From assembly GCA_948470475.1 (NCBI GenBank), contig OX419341.1, positions 16,902,975-16,966,974 of the forward strand: a stretch of DNA of 64,000 bases, written 5' to 3'. The notes under the pieces are model-generated. The model searched no databases, had not been told where the DNA came from, and saw nothing but the letters and a program-made list of their open reading frames with translations. The number at the start of each line of letters is the position of its first letter. Positions within the stretch are counted from its first letter, which is position 1. Positions 23,601-32,200 of this stretch are shown piece after piece. Position numbers and translations under genes: made by a program. This stretch comes from Galaxea fascicularis (taxonomy: Eukaryota > Cnidaria > Anthozoa > Scleractinia > Euphylliidae).

Positions 23601-24093
23601 CCACTTCTGGAAAGTGTCACCGTAAACCATTTTCACGCCTTGAAAGCAAATTTAATTGCCTTATTAGTGTGTGTATCTTACAATACGCCTTCGGGTTACT
23701 GCTATTGGAAAATCGAGAACAAATCAGAAGTTCTCAACATTTTTATTATTAGTTTTATTGTTCACTTGCTGGGTTTTCTCGGCTCTCAGCTGGCGAGGAT
23801 CAGTGCTCTAGTAGGGAATACTCTACGACAACCCCTTAGATCTCATCAATAACAAAACCAATTACTCCCCTTTATATTCTCCAGCTTCTAAAGCAGGATC
23901 ACGACTGGCTCAATATGATGATGGCCAGCAACCAGGTGGAAACAAATATGGCAACGTCACAATAGGGTTAGGCACTTCAAGCTCTCAGGATCAAGAGCAG
24001 TTGACTTGTACCAGTGTGCACTATGAATCTGCTGAGGGAATCATTAATTTGTCATTGAACAAAAATGACTGGTCATTACCGGGAAAAATTTAA
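5464..24093 (+). CDS. adhesion GPCR, copy A (gene model, 15 linked exons, 5' end missing)
   Basis: Exons: 5464-5676, 5802-5954, 7104-7370, 7886-7984, 8388-8482, 13616-13894, 14990-15139, 16005-16265, 16895-17074, 17841-18047, 18570-18792, 19784-19920, 21186-21440, 22940-23042, 23885-24093. All junctions are GT-AG and phase-compatible, giving 942 residues after a missing N-terminus. The order is split Ig, Ig, HRM, GAIN, GPS, seven helices, tail. Known for the family: the GAIN domain cleaves itself at the GPS, the N-terminal fragment stays bound, and the new N-terminus of the 7TM part acts as a tethered agonist. Ligand and G protein cannot be read from the sequence. The Ig-HRM-GAIN order recalls ADGRA/ADGRF-type receptors, but I assign no orthology. 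Signal peptide and promoter are not identified. Confidence 0.92.
5802..5954 (+). CDS. receptor A exon: second half of Ig domain 1
   Basis: Phase 1-1. It encodes the closing F/G strands with the second Ig cysteine in GRYECHAF and a glycosylation site (NVT). Donor AGAA/GTAAGT. The copy B exon is 9 nt longer in the loop just before the YEC motif. Confidence 0.88.
6849..6906 (+). CDS. possible alternative first exon with signal peptide (copy A)
   Basis: It starts with ATG (A at -3). Twenty codons encode a short basic start, a hydrophobic core (ALLVIYCLAGSFL) and a polar end (EWVSG), as in a signal peptide. A GTATAA donor after the first base of the next codon gives phase 1, which joins exactly in frame to the Ig exon at 7104. 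This would make a shorter receptor that begins at Ig domain 2. It is unproven: a GTGAGT donor 7 nt upstream is stronger but out of phase. The matching sequence in copy B has a stop codon. Confidence 0.3.
7104..7370 (+). CDS. receptor A exon: Ig domain 2
   Basis: Phase 1-1, 89 codons, a complete Ig-like domain: first cysteine in ITIFCNI, core tryptophan in FWLKDG, second cysteine in NYTCVF. Acceptor TTTTTCAG, donor AGAT/GTACGT. Copy B is 9 nt shorter in the loop between the first cysteine and the tryptophan. Confidence 0.9.
7886..7984 (+). CDS. receptor A exon: HRM domain, first half
   Basis: Phase 1-1. It contains CPEEMSEGVEW and PCPNGRIG, which match the hormone-receptor motif (a conserved W, then PCP.G). 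Its sequence is identical to the copy B exon at 54162-54260. Confidence 0.85.
8055..8160 (+). repeat. G-rich intronic tract
   Basis: Purine tract with a run of 14 G and many GGGG runs, between the two HRM exons. It is shared with copy B (54335-54425) with length changes. It could form G-quadruplex in the transcript; any effect on splicing is inference. Confidence 0.6.
8388..8482 (+). CDS. receptor A exon: HRM domain, second half
   Basis: Phase 1-0. It encodes RQCSKKGTWKRPDLTGCRS, which closely fits the end of the hormone-receptor motif (C..G.W..PDLT.CRS). Two donors are possible, GTAGCG at 8477 and GTAAGC at 8483; the second is better and gives phase 0, as the next exon needs. Identical in copy B. 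Confidence 0.86.
8851..10725. mobile_element. inner TIR element
   Basis: GGCTGCGGTCACATC at the left end and its reverse complement at 10711-10725. Copy B retains the left end (55124) and about 300 bp inside it but lacks the right part. Confidence 0.5.
8876..10257. mobile_element. 1.4-kb TIR element inserted in copy A only
   Basis: The ends GAGACCTTAAG and CTTAAGGTCTC are inverted repeats. Copy B shows the uninterrupted site near 55145. The flanks TACTA and TACAA suggest an imperfect 5-bp target duplication. A minus-strand frame at 9348-9806 has no recognisable domain. Two internal segments share the phrase GGGGGTCACCGTGCT. Confidence 0.65.
10801..10945. mobile_element. palindromic MITE
   Basis: TTATTAACCAAGC and GGGAGAATATCGGCCC are repeated in inverse order at the right end. 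No coding capacity. Confidence 0.6.
12347..13135 (+). repeat. hexanucleotide satellite (CCACTA/CCACTG)n
   Basis: About 790 bp of six-base units, mainly CCACTA and CCACTG with a few CCGCTG, CAACTG and CTATCA variants. It lies in the intron before the GAIN domain. Because the unit length is a multiple of three, frames stay open on both strands and give false low-complexity proteins. Copy B has only about 45 bp of it (55417-55462). Confidence 0.95.
13616..13894 (+). CDS. receptor A exon: GAIN domain, subdomain A
   Basis: Phase 0-0, 93 codons, acceptor CTTGCAG, donor AAAG/GTAAGT. The helical sequence with LLQLENLS and GDLVSAVDILLNIAKYND is typical of the helical half of the GAIN domain. The ATG at its start is internal. 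Copy B has the same length with five replacements and six silent changes. Confidence 0.87.
13956..14093 (+). CDS. possible alternative last exon: single-pass receptor isoform (copy A)
   Basis: It starts after a strong acceptor (TTTCCTTTTTGTCTTAG) 61 bp downstream of the GAIN exon and in the phase that exon leaves. The 45 codons before TAA give a hydrophobic stretch (IISVVIVIIMTTFATIT) and then a Tyr/His-rich tail ending KYDNLALPL. An AATAAA signal follows 85 bp after the stop. Copy B keeps the same length, frame, stop and signal. Use of this exon would give a membrane-anchored Ig-HRM protein without GPS or 7TM. The trinucleotide-like repetition of the DNA is a reason for caution. Confidence 0.38.
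   Translation, partial: VNNKIISVVIVIIMTTFATITTYYYYHHHLHDHAYYKYDNLALPL
14178..14183 (+). terminator. candidate polyadenylation signal for the short isoform (A)
   Basis: AATAAA, 85 bp after the stop of the alternative exon; also present in copy B at 56325. Confidence 0.4.
14990..15139 (+). CDS. receptor A exon: GAIN domain, middle
   Basis: Phase 0-0, 50 codons, from ADQGRSRSLVTAMERYG to VGPNSQ. The donor CAG/GTAAGAT is followed at once by an inserted SINE, whose target duplication repeats GTAAGAT at 15618. Confidence 0.86.
15147..15617. mobile_element. foldback SINE insertion at a splice donor (copy A only)
   Basis: Two partial copies of one tRNA-derived element lie in inverted orientation. 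The insertion is flanked by a 7-bp target duplication, GTAAGAT (15140-15146 and 15618-15624). Copy B shows the empty site at 57320. The same family is at 22388-22762. Confidence 0.88.
15282..15350 (-). pseudogene. tRNA-like region of SINE
   Basis: The acceptor-stem halves GACCTCG and CGAGGTC and a T-arm GGTTCGATTCCCACC are present. A normal anticodon loop with T33 is not, so I take it as a SINE head and not a working tRNA gene. Confidence 0.6.
16005..16265 (+). CDS. receptor A exon: GAIN domain, subdomain B
   Basis: Phase 0-0, 87 codons. It contains IHLPPGAF and VVTLVYLTLNDVLLL, then an acidic loop (DENEDDDEY) and the strand PVKVVLENKK, as in the beta-sandwich half of GAIN. Copy B differs by three replacements. 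Confidence 0.87.
16895..17074 (+). CDS. receptor A exon: GPS motif and tethered agonist
   Basis: Phase 0-0, 60 codons. It shows the GPS pattern: C.FW, W...GC, then TTCECDHLTVFAALMD. The cleavage dyad HL/T is intact, so self-cleavage and a tethered agonist starting TVFAALMD are predicted. The acceptor CTTGGAAG is the only one that keeps phase; its pyrimidine tract lies a little upstream. Copy B differs by one replacement (P to L) outside the motif core. Confidence 0.93.
17841..18047 (+). CDS. receptor A exon: TM1 and TM2
   Basis: Phase 0-0, 69 codons. TM1 spans roughly IISTVGCVISLLAILMTVTV and TM2 follows LLNLCVAIAFSCAFAIF. Copy B has one replacement (K to T in the loop between them). Confidence 0.92.
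18570..18792 (+). CDS. receptor A exon: TM3 and start of TM4
   Basis: Phase 0-1. The acceptor TTGTTAG is chosen because it is the only nearby one that keeps the frame open. It contains the extracellular cysteine (AGCPVVAALLHYF), the family hallmark WMLCEGILHY and the start of TM4 (LLGWG). The last 20 bases with the donor recur 44 bp into the intron. Confidence 0.92.
19051..19087 (+). repeat. (GACT)n microsatellite
   Basis: About nine tandem copies of a 4-bp unit. Copy B has only about three at 60741-60755. Confidence 0.85.
19186..19450 (-). mobile_element. tRNA-derived repeat shared by both copies
   Basis: A GAATGATGCA phrase lies at both ends, with a tRNA-like minus-strand region at 19310-19380 (GCTCAGTTGGTAGAGC and GGGTTCAAGCCCC). 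It is present at the same place in copy B (60856-61118), so it predates the duplication. A third copy is at 50915-51320. Confidence 0.7.
19784..19920 (+). CDS. receptor A exon: TM4, ECL2, TM5
   Basis: Phase 1-0. It completes GWGFPAIVVATSLAV, carries the second conserved extracellular cysteine in KEACWLD (the disulfide partner of the TM3 cysteine) and enters TM5 (IWAFIGPALLIIL). The sequence is identical in copy B. Confidence 0.94.
20031..20431. mobile_element. 400-bp TIR element shared by both copies
   Basis: CCGCACACTAGCCGAT at the left and ATCGGCTAGTGTGCGG at the right are inverted repeats; TTTGTCGG phrases recur inside. Copy B holds it at 61680-62066. Confidence 0.65.
21186..21440 (+). 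CDS. receptor A exon: TM5 end, TM6, TM7
   Basis: Phase 0-0, 85 codons. It contains the third intracellular loop (KPQLEKLKAGVKA), TM6 with LLGITWLFGLL and TM7 with FAIFNSLQGFMVFLFHC, the family B2 signatures. Copy B differs by one replacement (L to I). Confidence 0.95.
21610..21800. repeat. dispersed repeat, four copies in window
   Basis: It shares TACATTTCAGCACTTTTC, GTTGGAGTCCTT and GAGTTGAAAATTAAGGAAAA with 4615-4860, 48530-49060 and 63245-63440. Within each receptor copy one lies upstream of the Ig exons and one after the 7TM exon. Nature unknown. Confidence 0.55.
22388..22762 (+). mobile_element. tRNA-derived SINE with terminal direct repeats
   Basis: The tRNA-like head is at 22547-22619 (acceptor halves GACCTCA and GAGGTC). 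The segment starting TTCAGTATTCGCACTTTAA occurs at both ends as a direct repeat of about 70 bp. It is the same family as 15147-15617. Confidence 0.7.
22940..23042 (+). CDS. receptor A exon: cytoplasmic tail, first part
   Basis: Phase 0-1, 34 codons after a CTTCTCTAG acceptor. Basic and polar sequence (INNVIKKGRGEG... KLKTVTPRK), expected just after TM7. The matching exon of copy B lies beyond the window. Confidence 0.78.
23885..24093 (+). CDS. receptor A last exon: cytoplasmic tail and stop
   Basis: Phase 1 start after a CTCCAG acceptor; 69 codons with the stop TAA at 24091-24093. Polar, Gln/Ser-rich tail (RLAQYDDGQQPGGNKYG). No PDZ-binding end is evident. A polyadenylation signal may be AATAAA at 24864, but that is far and uncertain. 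Confidence 0.75.
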
Positions 24094-25262
24094 GTTTAAT
24101 GATTAATGATATCCGCGACATTGATGCACAATTCTGTGTTGTGCACGCTGCTTTACTAATTTGGCTAATATTGTTACTGCAAGCGCATGTTCAGATTTAC
24201 CGAGAAAAAAACGGGTTACTTACGGGCAGCTTTTTTGGGCTTTTGTGGGGAAAGCAGATGGCACTGAGGTTTATTGCAACCCAAGAAGAAATTATAAGTA
24301 ACCATCATTTTTCACGGATTATTACTGCGAAAATCCGAAAACCGGGAACATTATAGCTTTTTATAGAATGTTGTTATGATCAAGTAAAAAGCCAATCACC
24401 GGAAAGAAATTTGAACCGCAAACAGTAACGGTAATTGTGGTTTCATGTCGCTTTTGATTGGTTGATGCACAATGGAAGATGACAAAATCAAATCAAAGTG
24501 TTCAAGGTTTTTGGATTCGCAAAGTAAACCTCATTTTCGGAAAATAATACCATAAAATATTACATATTTGAAAGCATTTTAGAATTGCTGATTTTCGATT
24601 CCAGTAGTTAAAGATCTGCATTTCCAACGTGGCTATAAACTACAGAAACGTAACTCTGTATTAGGAGGCACCATCTTTTCTCATTATTAAAGTATTAAAA
24701 CTAAGAAATTAAAAAAAGTCAGTAAGATTAGACAGACATAAGAAAAGCTTTTTACACAATTTGCGATTTCATGTTGCGGAAAAACCCGGCCTGATTGAAG
24801 TTCTACTTACCGACTAGTTTGATTACAAGTATCCCGATTCTCTCCTCCGATAGATGAGCAGAAAATAAATTGAAGCATAATCAAGTATGTTATAAGTTTC
24901 TATGAAAAACCATAACAGTAACAATCGAAAACATTTGGAAGATAAACACAGTCGAGCGACTGAGCACGAACTACACAACAACCGGAAGTTGCCGGTTCTG
25001 CCTGGAGCTTAGTAGTTTAAGCTTCTCCGCCCATGCTCTATCTCTTCGCGTTCATTTCGCCGATATTTCTTTGATGATGCTTGAAATTCTTTTGTGCTGC
25101 TTATCAGAGAAGAGAACCGGGCACTTCTAAAGAGATTCATCTAAGTTAGGTAAGCCAGAAATTGTAATGAACTTGATTCAGCCTCAATGTATTGTTAACT
25201 TTCGTTAAGGAGTGTCAGTAGGGGGTCAGTTGACCCGTGTTTTGTCGAAGCCCCTCATCTCC
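24094..25262. other. 3' flank of receptor A
   Basis: Likely 3' UTR followed by intergenic AT-rich sequence. No gene recognised. Confidence 0.45.
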
Positions 25263-25353
25263 TAGCCTCCCACGCAGTCTTTTTTAGGGGAGTCGTAGTT
25301 TGTGGGGTGGAGGTGAAATACGACTCCCCTAAAAACGACTGCGTGGGAGGCTA
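25263..25353. mobile_element. 91-bp palindromic MITE
   Basis: TAGCCTCCCACGCAGTC at the left, its reverse complement at the right, and TAGGGGAGTCGTA arms inside; a short loop separates them. Confidence 0.8.
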
Positions 25354-25684
25354 CTCATCTCCCGATAATTCGAACTCCCGTTGATTGGAACCTCTTCTCA
25401 CCATATGGTTTCCTTGAAGATTCAAATTATCGGGAGTCAACTGTATCACAGACGAAGATGAGAATAGTGAGAAAGAGAGACACACCGATAGGTTTACATC
25501 AGCCGTTTTGCAGGCGGCAGTATACAGTCGGTAAAAACCTTTGTTACGAAATCGTCCCCTTTGCGAAGTCTCTGCGAAGCCGGATTTCACCCGTTTCGCT
25601 CTTTCGGAAAGGTATCCATGGATATACCTAAAACTGTAACTCGTGTTCTCACAACGTTGACTATTGAGTGCTCCGGCCTTACAA

Positions 25685-26035
25685 TAGGGAGTTTAAGAAA
25701 CGAGGACGGCGACGGCAAAGACAACGCTACAGAACCGATAGGCTTAATGAGCAAAAACAATGGCTCTGCACGTGCGTTTTGCATTTTGGTACATTTCTTT
25801 ACAGTTCTCTGCAAAACAACAGCGTGAAACGTGAATGTGAGCGTATGGCGGCAAAATCCTCTCTCTTTTTCATTACTTTGACGTGGTTCATACTAACTTA
25901 GTTCCTGGAGAGTTCGCCAGCGTTTTCCAAATTTAAAAAAATTGGAATGATTGTGGCAGAGTTACAAAAACGAGAAGTTATATTTTTAAATGACGTTCTC
26001 GTTGCCGTCGGCGTCCTCGTTTCTTAAACTCCCTA
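25685..26035. mobile_element. 350-bp TIR MITE
   Basis: TAGGGAGTTTAAGAAACGAG at the left and its inverse at the right, with GACGGCGACGGCAA extending the arms. Confidence 0.8.
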
Positions 26036-26260
26036 ATATCGCTTTTTATGAGCCGTCGCGCAACTTATAAATTATCGTATATTCTAATAAATTTAACTGA
26101 GTCCAACAAATCACTTCAGAGAATAGTAACTTGTGTGCCTTTTAGTTAATGTTCCTTTTCGTCAAATTTCACTCGTCAAAACGTTCACGTTTGCCTGTGC
26201 TCACGCGCCGTTGTCATGGAAACGTAATACGTACTTACTCCAACGGAGTTCTATTTGGGA

Positions 26261-26753
26261 TTAGGGCCCAGTTCAAACGTCGAACTTTGCATGTACCGAA
26301 CTTAAATCCTATTTGGGTCCACCCAAATTATTAAGTTCGACTGTTTGATTCATACGTCGCACTTTCCATGTGCCGAACTCGAAACGGTCTACTTCCAACT
26401 AGCACTAACGCTATTTAACTGTTTTGAAATTCAGTTAGGTATTTGCATTTCAATATGATCGCGATTTCCTTGAACGTAAAGCGAAAACAGCACAAAAAGC
26501 TTTTCCAACCTTGTCCGTGACTTAATATGTTTTTTCAAGCCAAATGGAAAGGAAATAAGTCATTTCAAAACTAATTTCATCGGTTCATTTTCGTACTTAA
26601 GCGGTGAAAATGGTCTTTTTTTTACGCCACGAATTGAGTTCGGCACATGAAAAGTGCGACGTATGAATCAAACAGTCGAACTTAATAATTTGGGTGGACC
26701 CAAATAGGATTTAAGTTCGGTAAATGGAAAGTTCGACGTTTGAAGTAGGCCTA
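26261..26753. mobile_element. foldback element with about 120-bp arms
   Basis: The left arm runs from AGGGCCCAGTTCAAACGTCG through GGGTCCACCCAAATTATTAA to GTGCCGAACTC. The right arm is its reverse complement with few mismatches. No coding capacity in the centre. Confidence 0.82.
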
Positions 26754-26789
26754 AGACCTACGACTTCTTTTTCATGGTTCATACAGGTG

Positions 26790-27390
26790 AAAAGAGCTTT
26801 TATTCAAGGACTTTTCCAGGACTTTATCACAAAATTCAAGGAGTCCATCCGATCACAGCATTTGCATAATGCCTTTTTCCTGTCACCTTTGAACGCAGTC
26901 ACTCAACCTTCGTAGAGGGAATTACGTTCCCAGTGCCGATTTAATATATGCAGTTTCTTCTTTGACCTTTTGAATTCATTTGATAATAAAATGAAGAGCG
27001 CCAAAGTTGAATAAATTTCACGCTTCGAGCGATGCGTCAAGCTACATTTCCCTTGTGGTTTTGTTTGCTTGGAGGGGGGCTTCACAATACACTTGGGAAA
27101 CCCTATTGGAAGGCGCGGTTACTTAGATCTTTTGAATAAGAAACACCGAATTGTCCTGATATAAAAGCCTTGTCTTTTTTGAGACTTCAAAAGCGTTTCT
27201 CGGGTGATGTGATACAATCTTTTTCATCTTTTGATGTGAAAATGAACGTATTTTGCTTTAGTCTCAAGTATTCAAGGACTTCTTCATAACATTCAAGGAC
27301 TGCACCTATAAATTAAAGGAGTTTTCAAGGACAAAATCATTTTCAAGGAGTTTTCAAGGACCAAGCAGTTTTTCAAGGAGGTTTCCAGGC
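26790..27390. repeat. cluster of TTCAAGGA repeats
   Basis: Short phrases such as TTCAAGGACTTTTCCAGGAC and TTTTCAAGGAGTTTTCAAGG recur at both edges of this stretch. Possibly the subterminal repeats of one transposon. Confidence 0.45.
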
Positions 27391-27959
27391 CCATGCGAAC
27401 CATGTTTTTAATTCTCATCTGCAATGAAACTAGAGGCGTATATACTTATCCAAAACTGTTGAATTTAAGTCTCCACAATAAAAAGGAATAATCAAATGAC
27501 ACTATCACGGCTTAAAGATCTTGTTGCCTGCACGGCTACTCTGATAAATTGAACACATCGCGTCGTCGTCGTTGTTGTTGTTGAGTTTCGCGTTTCCTCG
27601 AAAACGTCAAACAGCTGTTGTAGTTGATTCAAAGAATATTAAGATCTTGTTACCATGTGGACAGCCGGCACCAGTACAATGAGCTCACGAACTACTTTGA
27701 ACACGTACGTGTCGCTTGCGACAGACCCAACGATTTATTAACGATTTCTAAATACTAAGAAGAATATCTTTTTGAAATTAAGTCAATTGTTTTACTTACT
27801 TTATTCAAAACATACTCAACATGAGTACTTTCACGACAGTCTTGTCCATTAGGACACCTACATATTTTATATCATCTTCACGACTAAGTTCAGTAAACTT
27901 ATAAAGTCATTGTTATACATATTTTAAAATAATGGGTTTATATGTTCATTTCTTTTAGT

Positions 27960-28335
27960 AAGAGTGGAAAATGACATAATTTGATTTTATGATATTAGAC
28001 TTGGTATATTTGTGCAGAGCCAATCATTTAAATTACAAAGTTCTTTATCAACAATTATTTCAAGGGATTTTAAGTTCTTATCTGCATTACTGAAGTAAAT
28101 TTGTGTCATCGGCAAACAGATAAAATCTAATTTATCGGAGCAATTCTCAATGTCATTAATATAAAGAAATAATAACGGTCGTAAAACTGACCCTTGAGAA
28201 ACATCACAATTTATCTTTGCTCTTCTTGATATCTTTTGCTCAGTAATGTTTTCTTGCAAGTACTGTGGTCAAAAGGTTAAAATTGGGGATTATATCAGCG
28301 TTTGCAATTCTAACCACTTTTTCAACTTGTGCAAG
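27960..28335 (-). mobile_element. LINE reverse-transcriptase remnant
   Basis: The minus-strand frame at 27987-28259 matches the catalytic part of a LINE reverse transcriptase: a SQGSVLRPLLFLYINDI segment, then NCSDKLDFI. The catalytic ADD motif is lost, so it is dead. A jockey/CR1-type origin is likely but not proved. Confidence 0.65.
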
Positions 28336-28356
28336 TAATTTATTGTCGGATATTAG

Positions 28357-29340
28357 ATAGGGTCTTTCGGATAATGCCAGCATAATTTTTAGCATAACAC
28401 TATATCTGGATCATCAGGCATAATGCTGGCATAATACTAATATTTTTGCAGCACAATGCTGTTGTTTCTGAAAACTGTGAAAAGTGTATGCAAATTTTAC
28501 CAGCAACTTCAGCTAGATTGTACAAAGTTGATAAAAGCGGTATTATTTTAGGAACTGGATACCTTAGACGCGTACCCAGTGTATTTTAGTATACTTATAG
28601 GCCTTGTTACCTCTCTATGCCAGGCCTCCAAGCTTGTACAATGTATTGTTCGTGGGTAATAATAGGTACGGGTCTATGGGGGGTGGGGTGGAAGGTAAAT
28701 ATTTCATTATTGGTAAATAAGTACAGAAAGCACAAGTTGACGATAATAACATGCCAATGCCAGAGGCTTATATGGCGTAGGTCGGAGTGTTACAATGTTC
28801 TGCTAAGTTACAAATGAGAATAGAAATTTATAATTACAAGATTAACAAAGAAAAGGCAAACTAGTACAATATATAAAGAATTATTACTACATATAAAGTA
28901 AAATAACAAAAACCTGAGTTCCACTTAGTTTAAGCTTACAATGATTGAAAATAATCTCTAAGTTTATGTCTATAACTAAAAAGGGTAAGTGAATTACGAA
29001 GTGAGAGAGGAATGTCATTCCAAATTTGAGGACCCTGTATGCGAAGAGAAAATGAATATTTGTGAGTATGAAGATGTAAGTTGCCTTTTTACCTGGTGAG
29101 ATATTGATGACAATCAGAGTTAAGAACGAAAAGAGAAGGAAGAGGAGAGGGCAAGAGCTTCTGCATGTGAAGGAAAACAAAGCAGGAAACTTGGTACTTA
29201 TAAGTGCCTTTTTCTGAGTCCGGCATAATTTGAGCATTATCCCTCCAGTCGAGCATAATTTTGAGCATAATACCTTGATTTTACGGGTGACGCCCGAAAG
29301 CATAATCCTTATTTTACGAGCATAATCCGGCAGACCTTAC
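28357..29340. mobile_element. probable TIR element with GCATAAT repeats
   Basis: The left end (GGTCTTTCGGATAATGCC) and the inverse of the right end (GGTCTGCCGGATTATGC) are similar, and GCATAAT phrases cluster at both ends. No domain is seen in the internal frames. Confidence 0.5.
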
Positions 29341-29689
29341 TGCTTGACGTACATAATGATTCACCTGGGGGTAAGCTGACACTAGCCCAAATTCCACCAG
29401 CACCCCCCTCCCGGTCCCTTAGTTAGAACGTTAGGTTTGCTGAAAGTGTGATTTTATTAATTTTAGACGAGTGAAGTCAAATTTTGAAGCCTCCGTGCAC
29501 ATCAGAGCGCTTGATTGAATGAATTATTGAGTAATTAAACTCTTCTCTGTTTCTCTTTCAATAATAAGAAGCTTGTGTACTTTTGATAAAAATACAACTG
29601 ATAAGTGTAAATATATGAAAAACGTATGCTTGAAGTTTGGATTAATGATTAAAGATGTAACTAATCATTGCACAGGTATGAACACAACT

Positions 29690-29830
29690 TGAGAGTTGGT
29701 TAAAATAAAGCCCGAAAAAATTCAGGCATGCGCGAGAGTCGAACCCCCGATTTCTGCGATACCGGTGCAGTACTTGCAAGCTAAGTGGAGGCTGGTCAGT
29801 TTCTGGGTTGTAATAAACCCGTGAAGGATG
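29690..29830 (-). mobile_element. tRNA-derived SINE fragment
   Basis: A minus-strand tRNA-like region at about 29724-29795 shows GGGGGTTCGACTCTCGCGC (T-arm/B-box) and AGCTTGCAAGTACTGCACC. Confidence 0.5.
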
Positions 29831-30201
29831 AATAGAATGAATGTCTTGCATACACTCATCTGTTCGTCTTTCACAGGTTTGTCACCAACAAACGAAATGC
29901 GTTACTTCCGATTTCCATTGAAAACGACCGTTTGTGCTGCTAAAAAATCAAAATGTTTGCTGTGAACGCCCTCGGACAACACCCATTGCCAGAAATTTAG
30001 GACAAGATGGCGGCGGCGCCTGCGCACCAAGGCCAGAATGGCGGCAAACTCATGTAAAGAAATGTATGGAGATATGAAATTATTTTCATATATACAGATA
30101 ATTAGGTTGCGGTTCGTTATATCACGATTTGATACATGTTCAGTAGTGTATAAGCTTCGCATTTGACCTATCAACGGCTACTTAGATGGATGATTACTTA
30201 C

Positions 30202-30520
30202 TTCCCGACGCCTCGACCAATCCATCACACATTGATGCTCCATTCTCCATACATTGCTTTAAAATCGTAGCGAAGTCATGCCACAAACTCGTCCACTGGC
30301 AAGCAACCCTTTCACAATGTGAATCATCACGACTCGATATAACTTCTGCGATGTTTAAACGATCTAATCCTGCCGAAAAATGCATGAATTGCCCACGGCA
30401 AAATACTTCCAAGGACGTCCTTATCTTTCTCATTTTTCGTCTGTAGCACAGCAAGCGGACGCCATATGTATGTATGAAAGAAAGCTACAAACTCGAAGCT
30501 TTCCCTGCACGAGCCGCCAT
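30202..30520 (-). CDS. possible short two-exon gene start, unrecognised
   Basis: On the minus strand an ATG in AAAATGGCGGC (a YY1-like start context) at 30520 opens a frame. It could splice at 30489/30440 (donor GTAGCT, acceptor GCTACAG) to a frame of about 80 codons that ends at a clean donor, GGAA/GTAAGT, at 30202. The product has LDRLNIAEVISSRDD and WTSLWHDFATIL. No family is recognised, the intron would be only 48 bp, and no downstream exon was found. A second frame through the same DNA is also open. Confidence 0.22.
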
Positions 30521-31892
30521 TTTCTTTGTTGATCAACACTGGTGTTTCATGGGATATAAACTGGGTTACAGTCCCCTACCAACCCTAGATTTGGTTTGAA
30601 TGGAAGTAAATACGCGCGAAAATCGAACACAGCTTAATTTATAAAGGCTATCACACTAATATTTAAACCAAAAAAATGTCGGACATTGTCGAAAATTACT
30701 TTGCACCAAATAAAATATCTACAGAGCTTAGATTGTGCAATATATCGTATGAAACTGCGTCTTTCCCACTCGTTTCAGCGTTTGCTGCCATATTGGATGT
30801 CTTTATCTGTCTTTATTCCTTTGCGTTATACAGTATACCGCTGGTAGTTGTTAGCGGGCTCGAAATGTCCGCGATTTCTGGCGATGCCAAAACTACGCAT
30901 TTTTGTCATAATGTTTTGAAGACAAAATTCCTTTCAGCGCCTAAAGTCAACATTTTTAGTAACGTTCAGTTATAGCGCTTTGGTTTTCCTCCACATTTTC
31001 CAATTCAATCCTTTAGCACGCCGAGCGAAAGTTTCGTCTTTACGCGTGAAATGAAATCTGGGTAATTCCTTGATAATGGTGACATGAAAGTCCTGGAAGT
31101 CCATGGCAGTGTCGAGTCATCCAGTCCTACCAGCCAAATATTGCAGCAATTCCTTTATTTGCAACTCAAAACATGCCAAAATTTTCCATGCTAGGTCGAA
31201 GAATCCATCCACAGAAAGGCCAAAAAGACAACTTCACTCGACAACCACCATGGCTCGCTGAACCACTTTCGGCGGCTCACCCGCTGTGAAATTGTTTTTC
31301 ACCCCTGTTTTCTTTAAGAGGATTCCCTGTACCCTAAAATCTAGCCTAAGGATGCCGGGTGGGGGCTTTTGAAGTGGCAAATGTTATTTCTGACGAGTGA
31401 GCTAGCGAATAAGGCTGAAATAAGTATTTTGGAGGCACGAGATACAACAAGGGCCTGAGTTTCAGGCCGGGGCATCATGGGTTGGGTTGTAGGGGTATAC
31501 AAGACTAGGTATAACACGTGGTTGTCATCTAGGCTTCAGAACCAACCGCGTTCTTTCGTTTCGCTTCGTTTAATTTTTTCTTTGTTCAGTTCTTTCTTTT
31601 CCAGGTATCATGCATCCACTCTGGTAGGTTCGGCTGTTTTAATTTCAGTTTTGTAAAGCCTTCGTAGGGTGGCCTTCTAATCGCTTGGGGCTTGAGCCTT
31701 GGTTCCTACCCAGAGTTCCTGCACATTTTTTTCCCACAGGGGTTTTTCTGGTAGGTTTTTTTCTGGCCTCCGTTCAAACGACATTTGCTTTGTTAGCGGT
31801 TGCTCGGCTCTACCAGTTTCTTAAGACTTTTGTTCATCTTCTCCTTGTATTTTTGTACTTTAGGTTCATATTGTATTTTATTTATATTGTAC
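30521..31892. other. no gene recognised
   Basis: Short frames only, including one at 30676-30975 with hydrophobic stretches but no splice or family support. Confidence 0.4.
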
Positions 31893-32200
31893 GTCGGAGT
31901 TGATGATCTCCAGCCTAACTGGCAGGCTCACTGGTACAAAACTTGAGAGCTTACGTGGGTATGTAGGCTAAGATGGCCTGTTTATATTATGGTTTAATGT
32001 AATAATGTCGGAGTTTATGTTTCCCAGCCTGACTGGCTGCCTAACTGGCACAAAGCTTGTAATGAGAGCTTATTTGGGGAAGTACGCCAAAATGGCCTGT
32101 TTATCTTATAGTCAAATGTAATGACGGAGCTGATGTCCCCCAACCTAACTGGTACCAAGACTAATTCCTTATCCGGAGAAGTAGGCCATATATTTTGTGT
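31893..32200 (+). repeat. tandem repeat, unit about 115 bp, 2.6 copies
   Basis: Units begin with GTCGGAG at about 31893, 32007 and 32123. Each contains CCAGCCT.ACTGG and ATGGCCTGTTTAT, with moderate divergence. Confidence 0.8.

Noticed and set aside
28887..29303. 138-codon minus-strand frame
   Set aside because: It sits inside a probable TIR element and lacks a domain or conserved start.
31893..32200. CRISPR-like array
   Set aside because: The three long units are contiguous and diverged, without spacers; the DNA is eukaryotic.
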